From Solirubrobacter sp963736505 (lineage in GTDB: Bacteria; Actinomycetota; Thermoleophilia; Solirubrobacterales; Solirubrobacteraceae), in the NCBI GenBank assembly GCA_963736505.1, contig CAVTOZ010000003.1:2232001-2296000 (forward strand): DNA of 64,000 bases, written 5' to 3'. The notes beneath the pieces are model-generated. The model did not search any database, had not been told where the DNA came from, and was given only the letters and a program-made list of their open reading frames with translations. The position numbers and the translations under genes were made by a program. Positions 47,411 to 57,063 of the stretch are shown piece by piece. The stretch's first letter is position 1; the number at the start of each line of letters is the position of its first letter.

Positions 47411-50400
47411 GCGGCGCGCGCATCGCCCTGCTCGTGCTGCTTGCGCTCGGCGCGACGGCCGCCAGCGCGCAATTCGCACGTCGGCTTCCGCGCGCCCTGT
47501 CGCCTCCAGCGGCGACTCCGCATCCCGAGACGACGCCCGCGACATCGGGTCGCGGCGCGACGGTGGGCAGGCGACCGTCCGGCGTAGCACGGCACACGCG
47601 GCGCCGCCTGCGCGACAACCAGGCCCGCGCATGGTCGCGGGTGGGACGACTCGGCCCGTTGGCGGTCGAGCCACAGCAGCGCGACCGATCGCGGCACGCC
47701 GCGACGATGATGGGACTGAACGTCGCGCTCTTGATCGCCCTCGAGTTCCTCTGTGGCATTCCGGCCCTCACCGGCCTTGCGGCCGCGCTCGTCGTGCGTC
47801 GCGACGCGCGCGCGCCGGGAAACGGGTCTACGCGCTCTACGAGCTGCACCTCTCCCCCCACGACGAGGCGAAGCCGCAGGACCTCGAGGACTGCATGGAG
47901 GCGATCGCCAACCTCGTCCGTGTCTTCCCGGCGGAGCGGGCGCGCCACGGCCAGCCGTTCGTGGCGATCGAACTGCATCACGGGATCGGCGCCTGCGGTG
48001 CGAATGGAGTGGTCGATCGGCGTGCGCTGCGAGCCGCGCAGCGCGGGCGCGCTCGACGCCGCGATCAGCGCCGCCTACCCCGACGTCCGCCTCGGGCACG
48101 CGGCTGGCGGTCCCCCGCTGAACCCACGACCGAAGCACCGCGAGTGCCCGGCCACGTCATGCGGTTCCGCAAGGCACGCGGATTCGTGTACCCGCTGGTC
48201 GCCGCCGAGGACGTGCTCGCGTCGCCTCCGCTGGAGGCGATCGCCCACACGCAGGTCGCCCTCGGCGTGCCGTCGGTCGTGCGTTTCCAGCTCACGCCCG
48301 CGCCGTTGGTCTGCGAAGCGCTCGCGCGCGGTCTCTATCGCCGGCACGAGAACCGGCTCGTGCGACAAGAGCGCTGGGGACTGCCCGAAGGAGGCCTCAG
48401 CTCGACGCTCAACCGCGCCGAGATGGGCAACGCCCAGCGGACGCAGAATCGCAGTCTGTTCTGGCTCGAGCTGGTCGTGGCCACCGACCGACCGCGAGAC
48501 CTGGCCGGCAGATCGCGGCGGCCGTGCAGGCGCGCCGCGGCGAGAACCGCCTGCGACGGCGCTGGATGATCGTGCGCCGCAACCTCTACCGACGGCGCTT
48601 CCCGACCGCCACACCGCCGTTGCTGCCGTCGCCGCGCGCGCTCGTCTCCGCCGCCGAGGTCGCACATCTGCTCGCCCTGCCCTCCGCGCGCATGAAGGGC
48701 GGTCCCGGTACGGCGCCTGACCCTCCCGCGTATCCCGATGCCGCCGGAGATCCTCGGGGCCGACCGACGACGCGCCGGTCGCGAGCCCGCCGTCGGCTGC
48801 CGCCGCCCTTCGGTGTCAGCACGGCGGCGACATCGTGACCCTGCTGCAGGCATCCGGAGGCGGACACCGCGCGCTGTCGTATCGCACCGCTGCCGGTCCT
48901 GCGGGCCAGCAACCGCGCGGGGCTGATCCACCCCGACGACCGCAAGTACGGCGCGCTGCTGGTCGGCGGCCAAGGATCCGGCAAGTCGGCCGCGATGCTG
49001 CGCATGTATCTCAACGACATCCGCGACCCCGATGCCGCCGTCATCGTGCTGGACCCCAAGAGCGAGCTGAGCCGGCTGTGCCTGGCACTGACGCCGCCCG
49101 ACGCCGGCAAGCGCGTGTGGTTCCTCGATCTCGGCCACCCGCTGTTCGGCATGAGCCCGCTGCGACCTGACCGGAACCGACCCACTGCCGCTGCAGGCGA
49201 CCGCGATCGCCGACAACGTCGTCGCCGCGCTGCTCGACATCAACGAGAACCAGATCTTCCAGTCCTCGCGACGCTACCTCTACCACGCCGTCATCGGTGC
49301 GCTCGCGCTCGCCGCCAAGCAGGACCGCCGCGCGCGCTTCGAGGACGTCTACAGCCTGCTGCTGCCCGAAGCGCAACGACGTCCGCGACGCCGTCTACCA
49401 GGCCTGCGCCGACACCCCGGACCTCGACCAGACCGCCGAGTTCTTCCGCGTCGAGCTGCCGCAGGACCTCGAGCTCGCGACCAGCGCAACCGCCCAGCGT
49501 CTCGACGCGCCGCGCAACAAGGTCAGCCTGCTCACCGGCGTCCCGCCGCTGCGCCGCTTCTTCAACCACACCAGCGACATCGCGCTGGCGGACATCATCG
49601 ACGCGCGCGACATCCTGATCGTCGACGCCAACATGGCCGCGATCGGCGCCGAGAACGCCAAGGCGTGCCTGCACTTCGTCCTGCGCATGCTGCACACCCA
49701 CCTGCAGCGCCAGGTGCGACGCCCCGAGGCCGAGCGACCGCGCGTCGCCCTGCTCGCCGACGAGGCCCACTACCTCGCCTCCGCCGAGAACGTCGTCGAC
49801 CAGATCGCCACCCACCGCGCCGCCGGCCTCGACGTCACGTTCGGCCTGCAGTACTTCGCGCAGCTGGGCTCCGGCTCCGAGCACCAGGAGAAGATCCGCA
49901 AGGGCATCGTGAACCTGCTGCAGAGCCGCTTCCTGTTCCGTCTCGGCGACCACGAGGACGCCGAGGACGCGACGCGGATCGCGATGGCCGTCTACTCGAC
50001 GATGCTGCGCGACGACCCCGACTCGCGCGCGCGCATGCGCGTCATCGCCCGAGCAGACGCTCAACTTCCCCGCTCACTTCTGCCTGGCCTCCTGGATCGC
50101 CGACGGCTCGCGCGCCGCCAGCTTCATCGGCCAGACCTTCCCGTTCCCGCAGCCGGTCTCCGACACGTGGGCCACGGCGCACCTCGACCGTCTGCAGGCC
50201 AAGGTCGGGCCATACCCCGACGTCGATGGCCTCGACGCTCGAGCGCGTCGCTCACCGCGGACGGACACCCGCGCAGCGACGCCGACGCTCACCGATCGTC
50301 GCTCGAGGCCGGACAGCCGAGCGCAGACGGTCAGCCGACGTCCGGATCGTCGCGCCGTCGGCACGTCGCGGACGCCGCGGCGCCGACGACCGCCGCCGCG

Positions 50401-50680
50401 GCGATCGAGCTCCGAGGCTCCGGCGACGTCAACGGCAGCGCAGAGCCGAGCGAGGCGCCGACCGACGTCCGGCGCGCCGACGGGCCGGCGATCGAGTTCC
50501 ACGCCGCCGTACCACAGGCCCCGACCACCAGCCCAGCCCGCCGGATCGTCGGGCGGCCCGCGCCCCGACGCGCAACGCCGACCCGTCGCGGCCCGGCACC
50601 CGACAGCCTGCGCGAGCTCGCCTTCATCGACCGCATCAACGAGATCAAGGAACCCCAGCACGAGCCCCCGAGCGACAAGC
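47407..50680 (+). pseudogene. VirD4/TraG-type coupling protein, frameshifted
   Basis: The 5' third encodes two membrane helices (LLVLLALGATAAS; MGLNVALLIALEFLCGIPAL) and a domain with VYALYELHLSPHDEAKPQDL and VPSVVRFQLTPAPLVCEAL. The rest is the coupling ATPase: HPDDRKYGALLVGGQGSGKS (Walker A), IVLDPKSEL, LLADEAHYLASAENV (Walker B) and GLQYFAQLGSGSEHQEKIRK. The tail is an Arg/Pro-rich low-complexity region. Frames change at least eight times. The 3' boundary is approximate, and the first third might be a separate gene. Confidence 0.72.
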
Positions 50681-51701
50681 TTGCCGCGGCTCTACGACGC
50701 CGACTACGCGATCCTCGCGCTGCTCGACCGTGCCGGATTCGCGCTTCCGTCCCAGATCGGCCGCGCCACCCTTCCCGGCAAGGAGCCCAAGACCGTCCGC
50801 CACCGCCTCAACAAGCTCTACGAGCACGGCCTCGTCGCCCGCGTCGGCATCGGCGTCAGCGACCGCACGAGCGCCGACGGCCGGCTTCCGTCGCTGTACA
50901 CGCTCACCCGCCACGGACTCGAGACCGCCCAGCAGCGCAAGCCGCCCGCCGTGCACCCGCAACGCGAGTGGCGCGCGCTCGAGCAGCGCCGCGCCGGCAT
51001 CGCTCCCACACGACCTGCACGCGCTCTCATGGGCGATCGAGCTCCACCGCGTCGTCGGCGACCTCGCGACCGACTACTGGCGCACACCGCGCTACGCCAC
51101 CGGCCGCTACCCCGTGCCCCAGATCGGCAACGGCCGCAAGCGCCACCCGATCACCCTGCGCGAGCTCACGGTCCCCGCCGGCCACGCGATCCTCGACCTC
51201 GACGCCTTCCGCGAGATCAAGCCCGACGTATCGCTCGAACTGCGTGTCCCCCGCATCCGGCTCACCTTCGACTTGCTCGTGGAGCTCGACCTCACCGGAC
51301 GCCCTTCGTACAACGACGACAAGTTCCGCGCCTACGACGCCTTCCTGACCGGCTGGTCGCTCACCCACCCGCGGTACAAGACGCTCGCCGCGCGCCCGAT
51401 CGTCGTGTTCGTCTGCGCGGATGCGCGCACGCTTCTGGCCAGCGCCGAACAAGCTGACCGCGCGATGACCGGGCGCACGGGCGCGATGGGGGCAGCCCCG
51501 ACGGACTGGTACTACGCGGGCCGCGACCATACGTTCTTCGCTGCCGAGTCCGACCTCCACCACGGCTCCCTCGCTGCGTTGGCGCTCCCGTCGCTGCCGC
51601 CCGCCGTTCGCGAAGGACTCGGTCACGGACCGCGGCTCGAACTCACGCGCGTTGCGCTCTTGCCGCCGACCGTGGCTGAAGCGGCAGCTCGGGAGACTTG
51701 A
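50681..51701 (+). pseudogene. replication-relaxation family protein, one frameshift
   Basis: The start is uncertain; TTG at 50681 precedes LPRLYDADYAILALLDRAGF and a winged-helix (IGRATLPGKEPKTVRHRLNK ... EHGLVARV). At about 50998 one extra base changes frame to LPHDLHALSWAIELHRVVGD, AGHAILDLDAFREIKPD and RPIVVFVCADARTLL, up to TGA at 51699. Together about 339 residues, matching the replication-relaxation (PF13814) family, which is encoded at the end of such conjugation operons and is thought to act in plasmid-like replication or mobilisation. Confidence 0.75.
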
Positions 51702-51839
51702 AACCCGCCCAGACCGCGACGCGGTGTGCTGCTCTTGCACGGGGCTGTCGCGCAAGTCGCTCGGCCCGGCCGGGCGAGTCGGTAGGCGTGTAGCGGCCCC
51801 GACGAAGATCGTGAGCCACTCCGGGTCTGACGGAGGCCG

Positions 51840-51873
51840 TGATCTGCCCCGGAGTTGACGGAGTCGGGTTTCT
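51840..51873 (+). repeat. left inverted repeat of the IS3-family element
   Basis: Begins TGATCTGCCCC and shares GGAGTC-GGGTT-CT spacing with the complement of the right end (53066-53099). Confidence 0.7.
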
Positions 51874-51902
51874 CGAGTCGTCCGGCAGTTCGGAGGATTC
51901 AG

Positions 51903-52200
51903 ATGCCCCGCAGGTACCCGCCGGAAGTCCGTCGCCAAGTGCTCGAGCTCGCTCGCGCGGGCACGCGCGTCGAAGCAGCTCGCGTCGACGTTCGCGATCA
52001 GCGAGGCGACGATCTACATGTGGCGCAAGCAGGATCGGATCGATCGCGGTGAGCTTGACGGTCTGAGTACCGATCAGGCGATCGAGTTGGCGGCCGCCAA
52101 GCGCCGGATCCGGCAGCTTGAGACCGAGCTCGCGGTCTCGCGCAAGGTCAACGAGGTCTTTCTCGAGCAGGGGCTTGCCCCAAAAGGCTCTACCCGGTGA
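51903..52200 (+). pseudogene. IS3-family OrfA, one frameshift
   Basis: ATG at 51903 with AGGA upstream. The first 23 codons (RRYPPEVRRQVLELARAGTR) belong to the HTH domain; one extra base at about 51972-51975 breaks the frame, and QLASTFAISEATIYMWRKQ and a leucine-zipper-like helix (AAKRRIRQLETELAVSRKVN) follow. Without the extra base the product is about 98 residues, normal for OrfA. Confidence 0.8.
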
Positions 52201-53060
52201 TCGCGTCTGTGGCCGGGCAGGGCATCGACGTCAGCCACGCCTGTCGCGTGCTCGGCGTGTCTCAATCGGGCTACTACGGCTGGAAGACGCGGCCGCTGTC
52301 GCCGCGGGCGTTGCGGCGGATCTGGCTGGCCGGTGAGATCGTCGACGTCCACAAGGCCTCCCGCGGAACCTACGGCGCGCTCAGGGTCACCGCCGAGCTG
52401 CGCTACGGCCGCGAGATCATCGTCGGGCACAACGCGGTCGAGGCGATCATGCGCGAGCTCGGCATCAAGGGCCTGCCGACCCGCCGGCTGCCGAAGGGCG
52501 CGAGGGTCGGTGCCGTCACCTCGTTGGATCTCGTGCGCCGAGCGTTCGCCGCGAGGCACCCAACCGGCTCTGGATGACCGACATCACCGAGCACCCGACG
52601 CGGGAGGGCAAGCTCTACTGCTGCGTCGTCATCGACGCCTACTCGCGACTGGTCGTCGGCTGGGCGATCGACAGCACCCAGACCACGACGCTCGTGCTCA
52701 ACGCCCTCGGCATGGCCACACGACGCCGCCACCCCGCAGGCGAACTGGTGATCCACAGCGACCGCGGCGTTCAATTTACGTCCTGGGCCTTCAGCCGCCA
52801 CGTCCGCGACGCCGGCCTGGCGCCGTCGATGGGCGCCGTCGGCAGCCCCTACGACAATGCCGTCGTCGAGTCGTTCTGGGCACGCATGCAAGTCGAGCTA
52901 CTCAACCGAGCCCGCTGGAAGACCCGCGTCGAGCTCGCGACCGCGATCCACGACTACATCGAGCTCTTCTACAACACCCGCCGCCGGCACTCTTCCCTAG
53001 CCATGCACTCCCCCCAGCGAATACGAGCAAGAACACCAGACCACCATCAACGCCGCCTGA
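52197..53060 (+). pseudogene. IS3-family OrfB transposase (DDE), two frameshifts
   Basis: Overlaps OrfA by 4 bases. The N-terminal part has VLGVSQSGYYGWK and SRGTYGALRVTAEL. A base is missing near 52558-52563, after which the catalytic core begins: LWMTDITEH (first Asp), IHSDRGVQFTS (second Asp) and YDNAVVESFWARM (Glu), with exactly 35 residues between second Asp and Glu. One extra C in the run 53010-53015 shifts the last codons; corrected, the protein ends SEYEQEHQTTINAA. Confidence 0.82.
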
Positions 53061-53065
53061 TCTCC

Positions 53066-53099
53066 AGAACCCGGACTCCGAAATATCGGGGGCAGATCA
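53066..53099 (-). repeat. right inverted repeat of the IS3-family element
   Basis: Complement begins TGATCTGCCCCCGATATTTC and continues GGAGTCCGGGTTCT, matching the left repeat with several mismatches. Confidence 0.7.
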
Positions 53100-53255
53100 A
53101 ACCTGTCCGACGAACCCGGGGAACTCCAGCCTTCATCCCGGCACTCGGCGATATATGCCCTGACGCGAGCCAGCTCCGGGGCAGACGCCCCATTTCGCGA
53201 CGCTCGTCGAGAAGCAGCACTTGCGCTTGTCGCCACAGCGAGCCGTCGCCAAAGC

Positions 53256-53456
53256 ATGAACACGTTCGACTACACGCTCAACGTGCAGACGACCGCCAGG
53301 ACCGCAAACGGCTCGGTCCAGGTGAAAGTGACTGAGACGGACGCCGCGGGCAATGTCACCGCATCCTGCGACTCCGGCGCGGTGTCCTTCACCACCGGTC
53401 CGGCTGAGGGTTCCAGCGAACTCGACGGCGTGCGCGTCGGGCTAGATTTCCAGTGA
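53256..53456 (+). pseudogene. 3' fragment of a secreted Ig-like domain protein
   Basis: A 66-codon frame whose sequence (LNVQTTARTANGSVQVKVTE, then DAAGNVTASCDSGAVSFTT) looks like the last strands of an Ig-like domain similar to that in the protein at 2007-3428. The preceding 150 bases next to the IS have no matching upstream part, so the gene is probably truncated by the IS-linked rearrangement. Confidence 0.5.
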
Positions 53457-54565
53457 TGTCCAGGAAACTCGTGTTCGCGTGCGCGGCGGCCGCCGTGCTG
53501 TGCGGTCCGGCGGCGGCACAGGCCGCGGCCCAGGCGCCGACGGTGACCTTCATGACCCGCAACCTGTTCCTAGGCGCGGATCTCTCGCCGGCGATCAACG
53601 CACCGACGATCCCGGACGCGATCGACGGCGCCGGGACCGTGTGGAACCAACTGCAGAGCACCAAGTTCGCCGAGCGCGTCATCCCGCTCGCGCACGAGAT
53701 CAAGGCCTCCAAGGCCGACCTCGTCGGCCTCCAAGAGGTCGCGCTGTGGCGCAAGCAGACGCCGTCCGACGGTGGCGCCAAGCCGATCAGCCCGCTGCCC
53801 GGCGCCACCCCCGCGACCGCGGTCGAGATCGACTTCCTCGCGCTCCTGCGCGCCCAGCTCGGCTCGAGCTACAAGGTCGCGGTCGCGCAGCAGGAGTTCG
53901 ACGCCGAACTGCCCGTCGACGCCGACCACAGCGACTCGACCGGCACCGGCCCGCTCGCAGCGTTCGGCGCCGACTTCGACGCGCGCCTGACCCTGCGCAA
54001 CGTGATCCTCATCCGCAAGGGCAGCAAGGTCAAGCTCGGCAAGACCCGAGTGGGGAACTACAAGACACGCTATGAGCCGAACGTCGGCGGCATCAAGATC
54101 CCCGTCGACCGCGGCTGGACCTCGGTCGAGGCGCGCATCGGGAAGCGCAAGTTCCGGTTCGTCAACACCCACCTCGAGGCCTACGGCGACCCCAAGATCC
54201 GCGAGGCGCAGGCCAAGGAGCTCACCCGGGGTCCGCTGAAGACCACCGAGCAGATGATCCTCGTCGGCGACTTCAACTCGGGCGACAAGAAGGACCACGA
54301 GCCCGAGAAGCCAGGCGACGAACTCGCCTTTGCGGCGCTGACGAAGTTCGGGTTCAAGAACAACGGGGCACGGCAGTCCTGCTGCTACGAGAACCTCTTC
54401 GATCCGGCGCTGCGCTTCGACCACACCGTCGACCACGTGCTATCCAAGCCGGGCCTGACGACGGTCAAGGCATCGATCACCGGCAAGAACCCGGCCGAGC
54501 GCACCCCGTCCGGGCTCTGGCCGTCCGACCACGGCGGCGTCGTCAGCACCGTGCGTTTGCGATAG
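53456..54565 (+). CDS. secreted endonuclease/exonuclease/phosphatase-fold protein
   Basis: A 369-residue exported protein (signal peptide to about AQAAAQA). DNase I-fold motifs: TFMTRNLFLGADL, the metal Glu in VGLQEVALW, TSVEARIGKRKFRFVNTHLE, GDFNSGDKK and the final SDHGG. The family includes secreted nucleases, sphingomyelinases and phosphatases; substrate cannot be told. The ATG overlaps the end of the upstream fragment, and no ribosome site is evident. Confidence 0.87.
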   Translation: MSRKLVFACAAAAVLCGPAAAQAAAQAPTVTFMTRNLFLGADLSPAINAPTIPDAIDGAGTVWNQLQSTKFAERVIPLAHEIKASKADLVGLQEVALWRKQTPSDGGAKPISPLPGATPATAVEIDFLALLRAQLGSSYKVAVAQQEFDAELPVDADHSDSTGTGPLAAFGADFDARLTLRNVILIRKGSKVKLGKTRVGNYKTRYEPNVGGIKIPVDRGWTSVEARIGKRKFRFVNTHLEAYGDPKIREAQAKELTRGPLKTTEQMILVGDFNSGDKKDHEPEKPGDELAFAALTKFGFKNNGARQSCCYENLFDPALRFDHTVDHVLSKPGLTTVKASITGKNPAERTPSGLWPSDHGGVVSTVRLR

Positions 54566-55375
54566 CGCGATCTCGCGTGGGCGCGCGAGCGGTCCCCGTT
54601 GCGTCGGATGCGTGGTGCCGCGATCCAAACGGCCCTGGCTTGGAGGCTCGATGAGCGACTGGCGCCGGGTGCAGGCGCGGGTCGAAATCCAGCGGTCCGC
54701 GTATCCCAGCGAGCTAGTTTCGCAATGCGCGATGAGCGACACGGACCCGCGCCGCTACCCCGGTGCTCCAGGCGTGCGAAAGGAGCACTCCGTCGGAGTC
54801 TCGTCCGGGCCGCCCCCACCACGCGAAGGCGACAGCGACGGGGACTTCGGGCTCCGTTCTGTCGGGACTCATTTCCGCCGAGGCCGTGCCTATGCAGCGC
54901 GTTCGCTCAGGTGAGCGCATCGCGCTTCTGCTGGTCGTCCGGAGCCGGCATCGGTGGCAGGCGGGCGGAGGCGCTCGCGCGTGCGTCGATGCAGCAGCGC
55001 CGTTACTCGTGCTCCGGTGCTCACCGTCACAGCCAACGGTCCTCCGTTGCCCGAGTGGGCGAGGACGCGCCAGCACCGGCCCCAGTCTTTGATGACCCGT
55101 AGCCCTGGCTCGGAATGTCCGCGCAACACTACGCATCGACAACCGTGGTATCCGCCGTTGCGGCTGGCCACGTACTGACCGACGATGCAACGTAACGGCT
55201 CGCCTCGAAGGGGAGTAGGCCTCCAGCCGGAGAGACAAACGAGCCGCGGATCCACCGCAGAGCCCGTTCACCGGAGCGGGCTCTCGGCGTTCTCGGGCGT
55301 GCGTTGCACCGCGGGCGAGCTAGCAGCGAGCGGCTCGGCGCCTCCCCCGCCGCCGTCCGCGGGGCCGCAGGCGGG
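54566..55375. other. 800-base region without a convincing gene
   Basis: Several frames are open on both strands, but none has a natural amino-acid pattern or a ribosome site. The composition is slightly lower in GC than the flanks. A hairpin is present at 55259-55284. It may be decayed sequence. Confidence 0.5.
55259..55284. terminator. inverted repeat, possible terminator
   Basis: Perfect 8-bp arms AGAGCCCG and CGGGCTCT with a 10-base loop. No T-run follows on either side. Confidence 0.3.
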
Positions 55376-55471
55376 TCAGCTGTGGTGCTGGCCCGCCCAG
55401 GCCATCAGCGCGAAGAAGAGCGCTGTGCCGCACACGATCGCGATGCTGGCGATGTGCTGAAGATCGTCCAC
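55376..55471 (-). CDS. short membrane ORF
   Basis: A 31-residue frame from GTG with one well-formed helix: VDDLQHIASIAIVCGT then ALFFALMAWAGQHHS. The frame is open further upstream (GTG and TTG alternatives). Natural helix composition supports a real small membrane protein; no family is recognised. Confidence 0.4.
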   Translation of the reverse strand: MDDLQHIASIAIVCGTALFFALMAWAGQHHS

Positions 55472-55620
55472 GTCACCGAAGGTCGCAGGCACGACGCAAT
55501 CGGCGATCAAGGTGGACTCAAGGCGGAGCTGAAGGCTCGCCTGACCGGCGGGAGAGTACCGAGACGAATCCGCGCGGGATGCGGATGCACCGATCCGCGC
55601 GGACGCGGATGCTCTATTCG

Positions 55621-57063
55621 ATGTCGGATCGGCTCACGCCTCTCGACGCGTCCTTTCTCGAGATCGAGGAGCTGGATGAGGCGTCCCACATGCACATCGG
55701 CTGGGCGATGCTGTTCGACCCGCTCCCGGAGGGTGGCGCGCCGAGCATCGACCGAGTGCGGGAGCAGCTCGAGCCCCGGCTCGGGGCGCTCCCGCGCTTC
55801 GGCGCCCGCCTCTCCGAGCCGCACACGGGCGGGCTGTCCTGGCCGCGCTGGATCCCCGACGACCGCTTCGACGTCGCCGACCACGTGCGCGAAGCGATGC
55901 TGCCCGCGCCCGGCGGCGAGCGCGAGCTGCTCGACTGGCTGGCCGACTTCTGGTCGCACCGCCTCGACCGCTCGCGGCCGCTGTGGGAGCTGACCCTGCT
56001 CGAAGGGTTGGCCGACGGGGGCTGGGCGCTCGTCACCAAGACCCACCATTGCCTGGTCGACGGCATGAGCAGCGTCGACGTCACCAACCTCCTGCTCGAC
56101 GCGACGCCCGAGCCCGCGCCGCGAGCCGCCGCGCGCGACGCTCCCGGCGCCGAGCCGCCGCGGAGCTCCGGCCCGATCCGTATGGCGGGCACCGCGCTCC
56201 GGCTGCCCATCTCGGTCGCGCTCAAGAGCGCGCGCGCCGGCGCCGGCGCGATCGCGCATCCGCGTGTCGCCGGCGAGCTCGTCCGGCGGACGCGCGGCGT
56301 GGCCGAGCTGCTCGTGCGCGACGAGCTGATCGGCGCCCCCGCGACGAGCCTCAACGTGCCGATCGGCGGCAGCCGCCGGTTCGCGGTCGCCCGCGCCGAC
56401 CTGGCCGACTTGAAAGCGGTCAAGCGCGAGCTGGGCGGGACGCTCAACGACGTGATCCTGGCGGCCGCCACCGGCGCGCTGCGCAGCTTCCTGCAGGCGC
56501 GCGCGGAGCCGCTCCCGCCGCGCGGGCTGCGCGCGATGGTGCCGGTGAGCGTTCGCGGTGCGGGCGAGGCGGGCACGCTCGGCAACCGCGTCAGCTCGCT
56601 GTTCGTGGACCTCCCGGTGGCGATCGCCGACCCCGCCCGCCGCTATGCCCGGGTGGTGGAGGCGGCGGAGTCTCTCAAGGCCGGCGCGCAAGCCAGCGGC
56701 ACCGAGTCGGTCGTGCAGGCCGCGGGGATCGCGCCGCCCGCGCTTCACGCCCTCGCCGTGCGCACGATGTTCTCGCCGCGTCTGTTCAACCTCACGATCA
56801 CGAACGTGCCAGGCCCGGCCCGGACCCTGTACTCGTTCGGCGCGCCGATGCGGGAGATCCTGCCGCTGGTGCCGGTGTTCGCCCGGCACGCGGTCGGCAT
56901 CGCCGTCGTGAGCTACGCCGGCCGTGTCCGCTTCGGCGTCAACGCCGACGCCGCCTCGGTGCACGATGTGGAGGTGCTCGCGCGCGCCTTCGAGACATCG
57001 ATCGCCGAGCTCCAGGCCGTCGCGCGCGCGTCCCGGGCGAATCCGGTCAGGAGAACACGATGA
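55621..57063 (+). CDS. wax ester synthase/diacylglycerol acyltransferase (WS/DGAT), first copy
   Basis: A 480-residue enzyme of the bacterial WS/DGAT family: N-terminal PLDASFLEIEE, catalytic HHxxxDG as THHCLVDGMS (near residue 142), LNVPIGGSRR, TLNDVILAAATGAL, and the C-terminal NLTITNVPGP. It transfers acyl groups from acyl-CoA to diacylglycerol or fatty alcohols and so makes storage lipid. It overlaps the second copy by 4 bases and lies near two acyl-CoA synthetase genes. Confidence 0.93.
   Translation: MSDRLTPLDASFLEIEELDEASHMHIGWAMLFDPLPEGGAPSIDRVREQLEPRLGALPRFGARLSEPHTGGLSWPRWIPDDRFDVADHVREAMLPAPGGERELLDWLADFWSHRLDRSRPLWELTLLEGLADGGWALVTKTHHCLVDGMSSVDVTNLLLDATPEPAPRAAARDAPGAEPPRSSGPIRMAGTALRLPISVALKSARAGAGAIAHPRVAGELVRRTRGVAELLVRDELIGAPATSLNVPIGGSRRFAVARADLADLKAVKRELGGTLNDVILAAATGALRSFLQARAEPLPPRGLRAMVPVSVRGAGEAGTLGNRVSSLFVDLPVAIADPARRYARVVEAAESLKAGAQASGTESVVQAAGIAPPALHALAVRTMFSPRLFNLTITNVPGPARTLYSFGAPMREILPLVPVFARHAVGIAVVSYAGRVRFGVNADAASVHDVEVLARAFETSIAELQAVARASRANPVRRTR

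Larger units (their letters stand above)
33200..53099. mobile_element. integrative conjugative element (remnant or poorly assembled) at tRNA-Gly
   Basis: A 20-kb block between a tRNA-Gly and the end of an IS3-family element contains a tyrosine integrase, a HTH protein beside it, nucleases, a sigma-like factor and a full set of mating-channel genes including VirB4 and VirD4 ATPases. Flanking genes (ftsH on the left, lipid genes on the right) are chromosomal. The left end is the tRNA 3' part; the right end was not found because no copy of the tRNA 3' sequence is visible after the transfer genes. The right limit given is the outer edge of the IS. Confidence 0.85.
51840..53099. mobile_element. 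IS3-family insertion sequence
   Basis: A 1260-bp element bounded by imperfect inverted repeats: TGATCTGCCCCGGAGTTGAC on the left and the complement of GGGGGCAGATCA on the right, continuing as GGAGTC..GGGTT on both sides. It encodes a HTH orfA and a DDE orfB. No flanking direct duplication is seen (left flank GGCCG, right flank AACCT). Both genes carry single-base indels like those in the neighbouring transfer genes. Confidence 0.85.

Noticed and set aside
40741..51000. Quadruplet-codon or single-motif programmed +1 frameshifting as the explanation of the frame breaks
   Set aside because: I listed the in-frame four-base words around fourteen sites in the pilin and VirB6 genes and found none common to all; some sites also need a missing base, and the IS transposase genes show the same defects.
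53100..55620. Second attachment site (copy of the tRNA-Gly 3' end)
   Set aside because: No match to TTCGAGTCCCTTCATCCGC was found when scanning this part.
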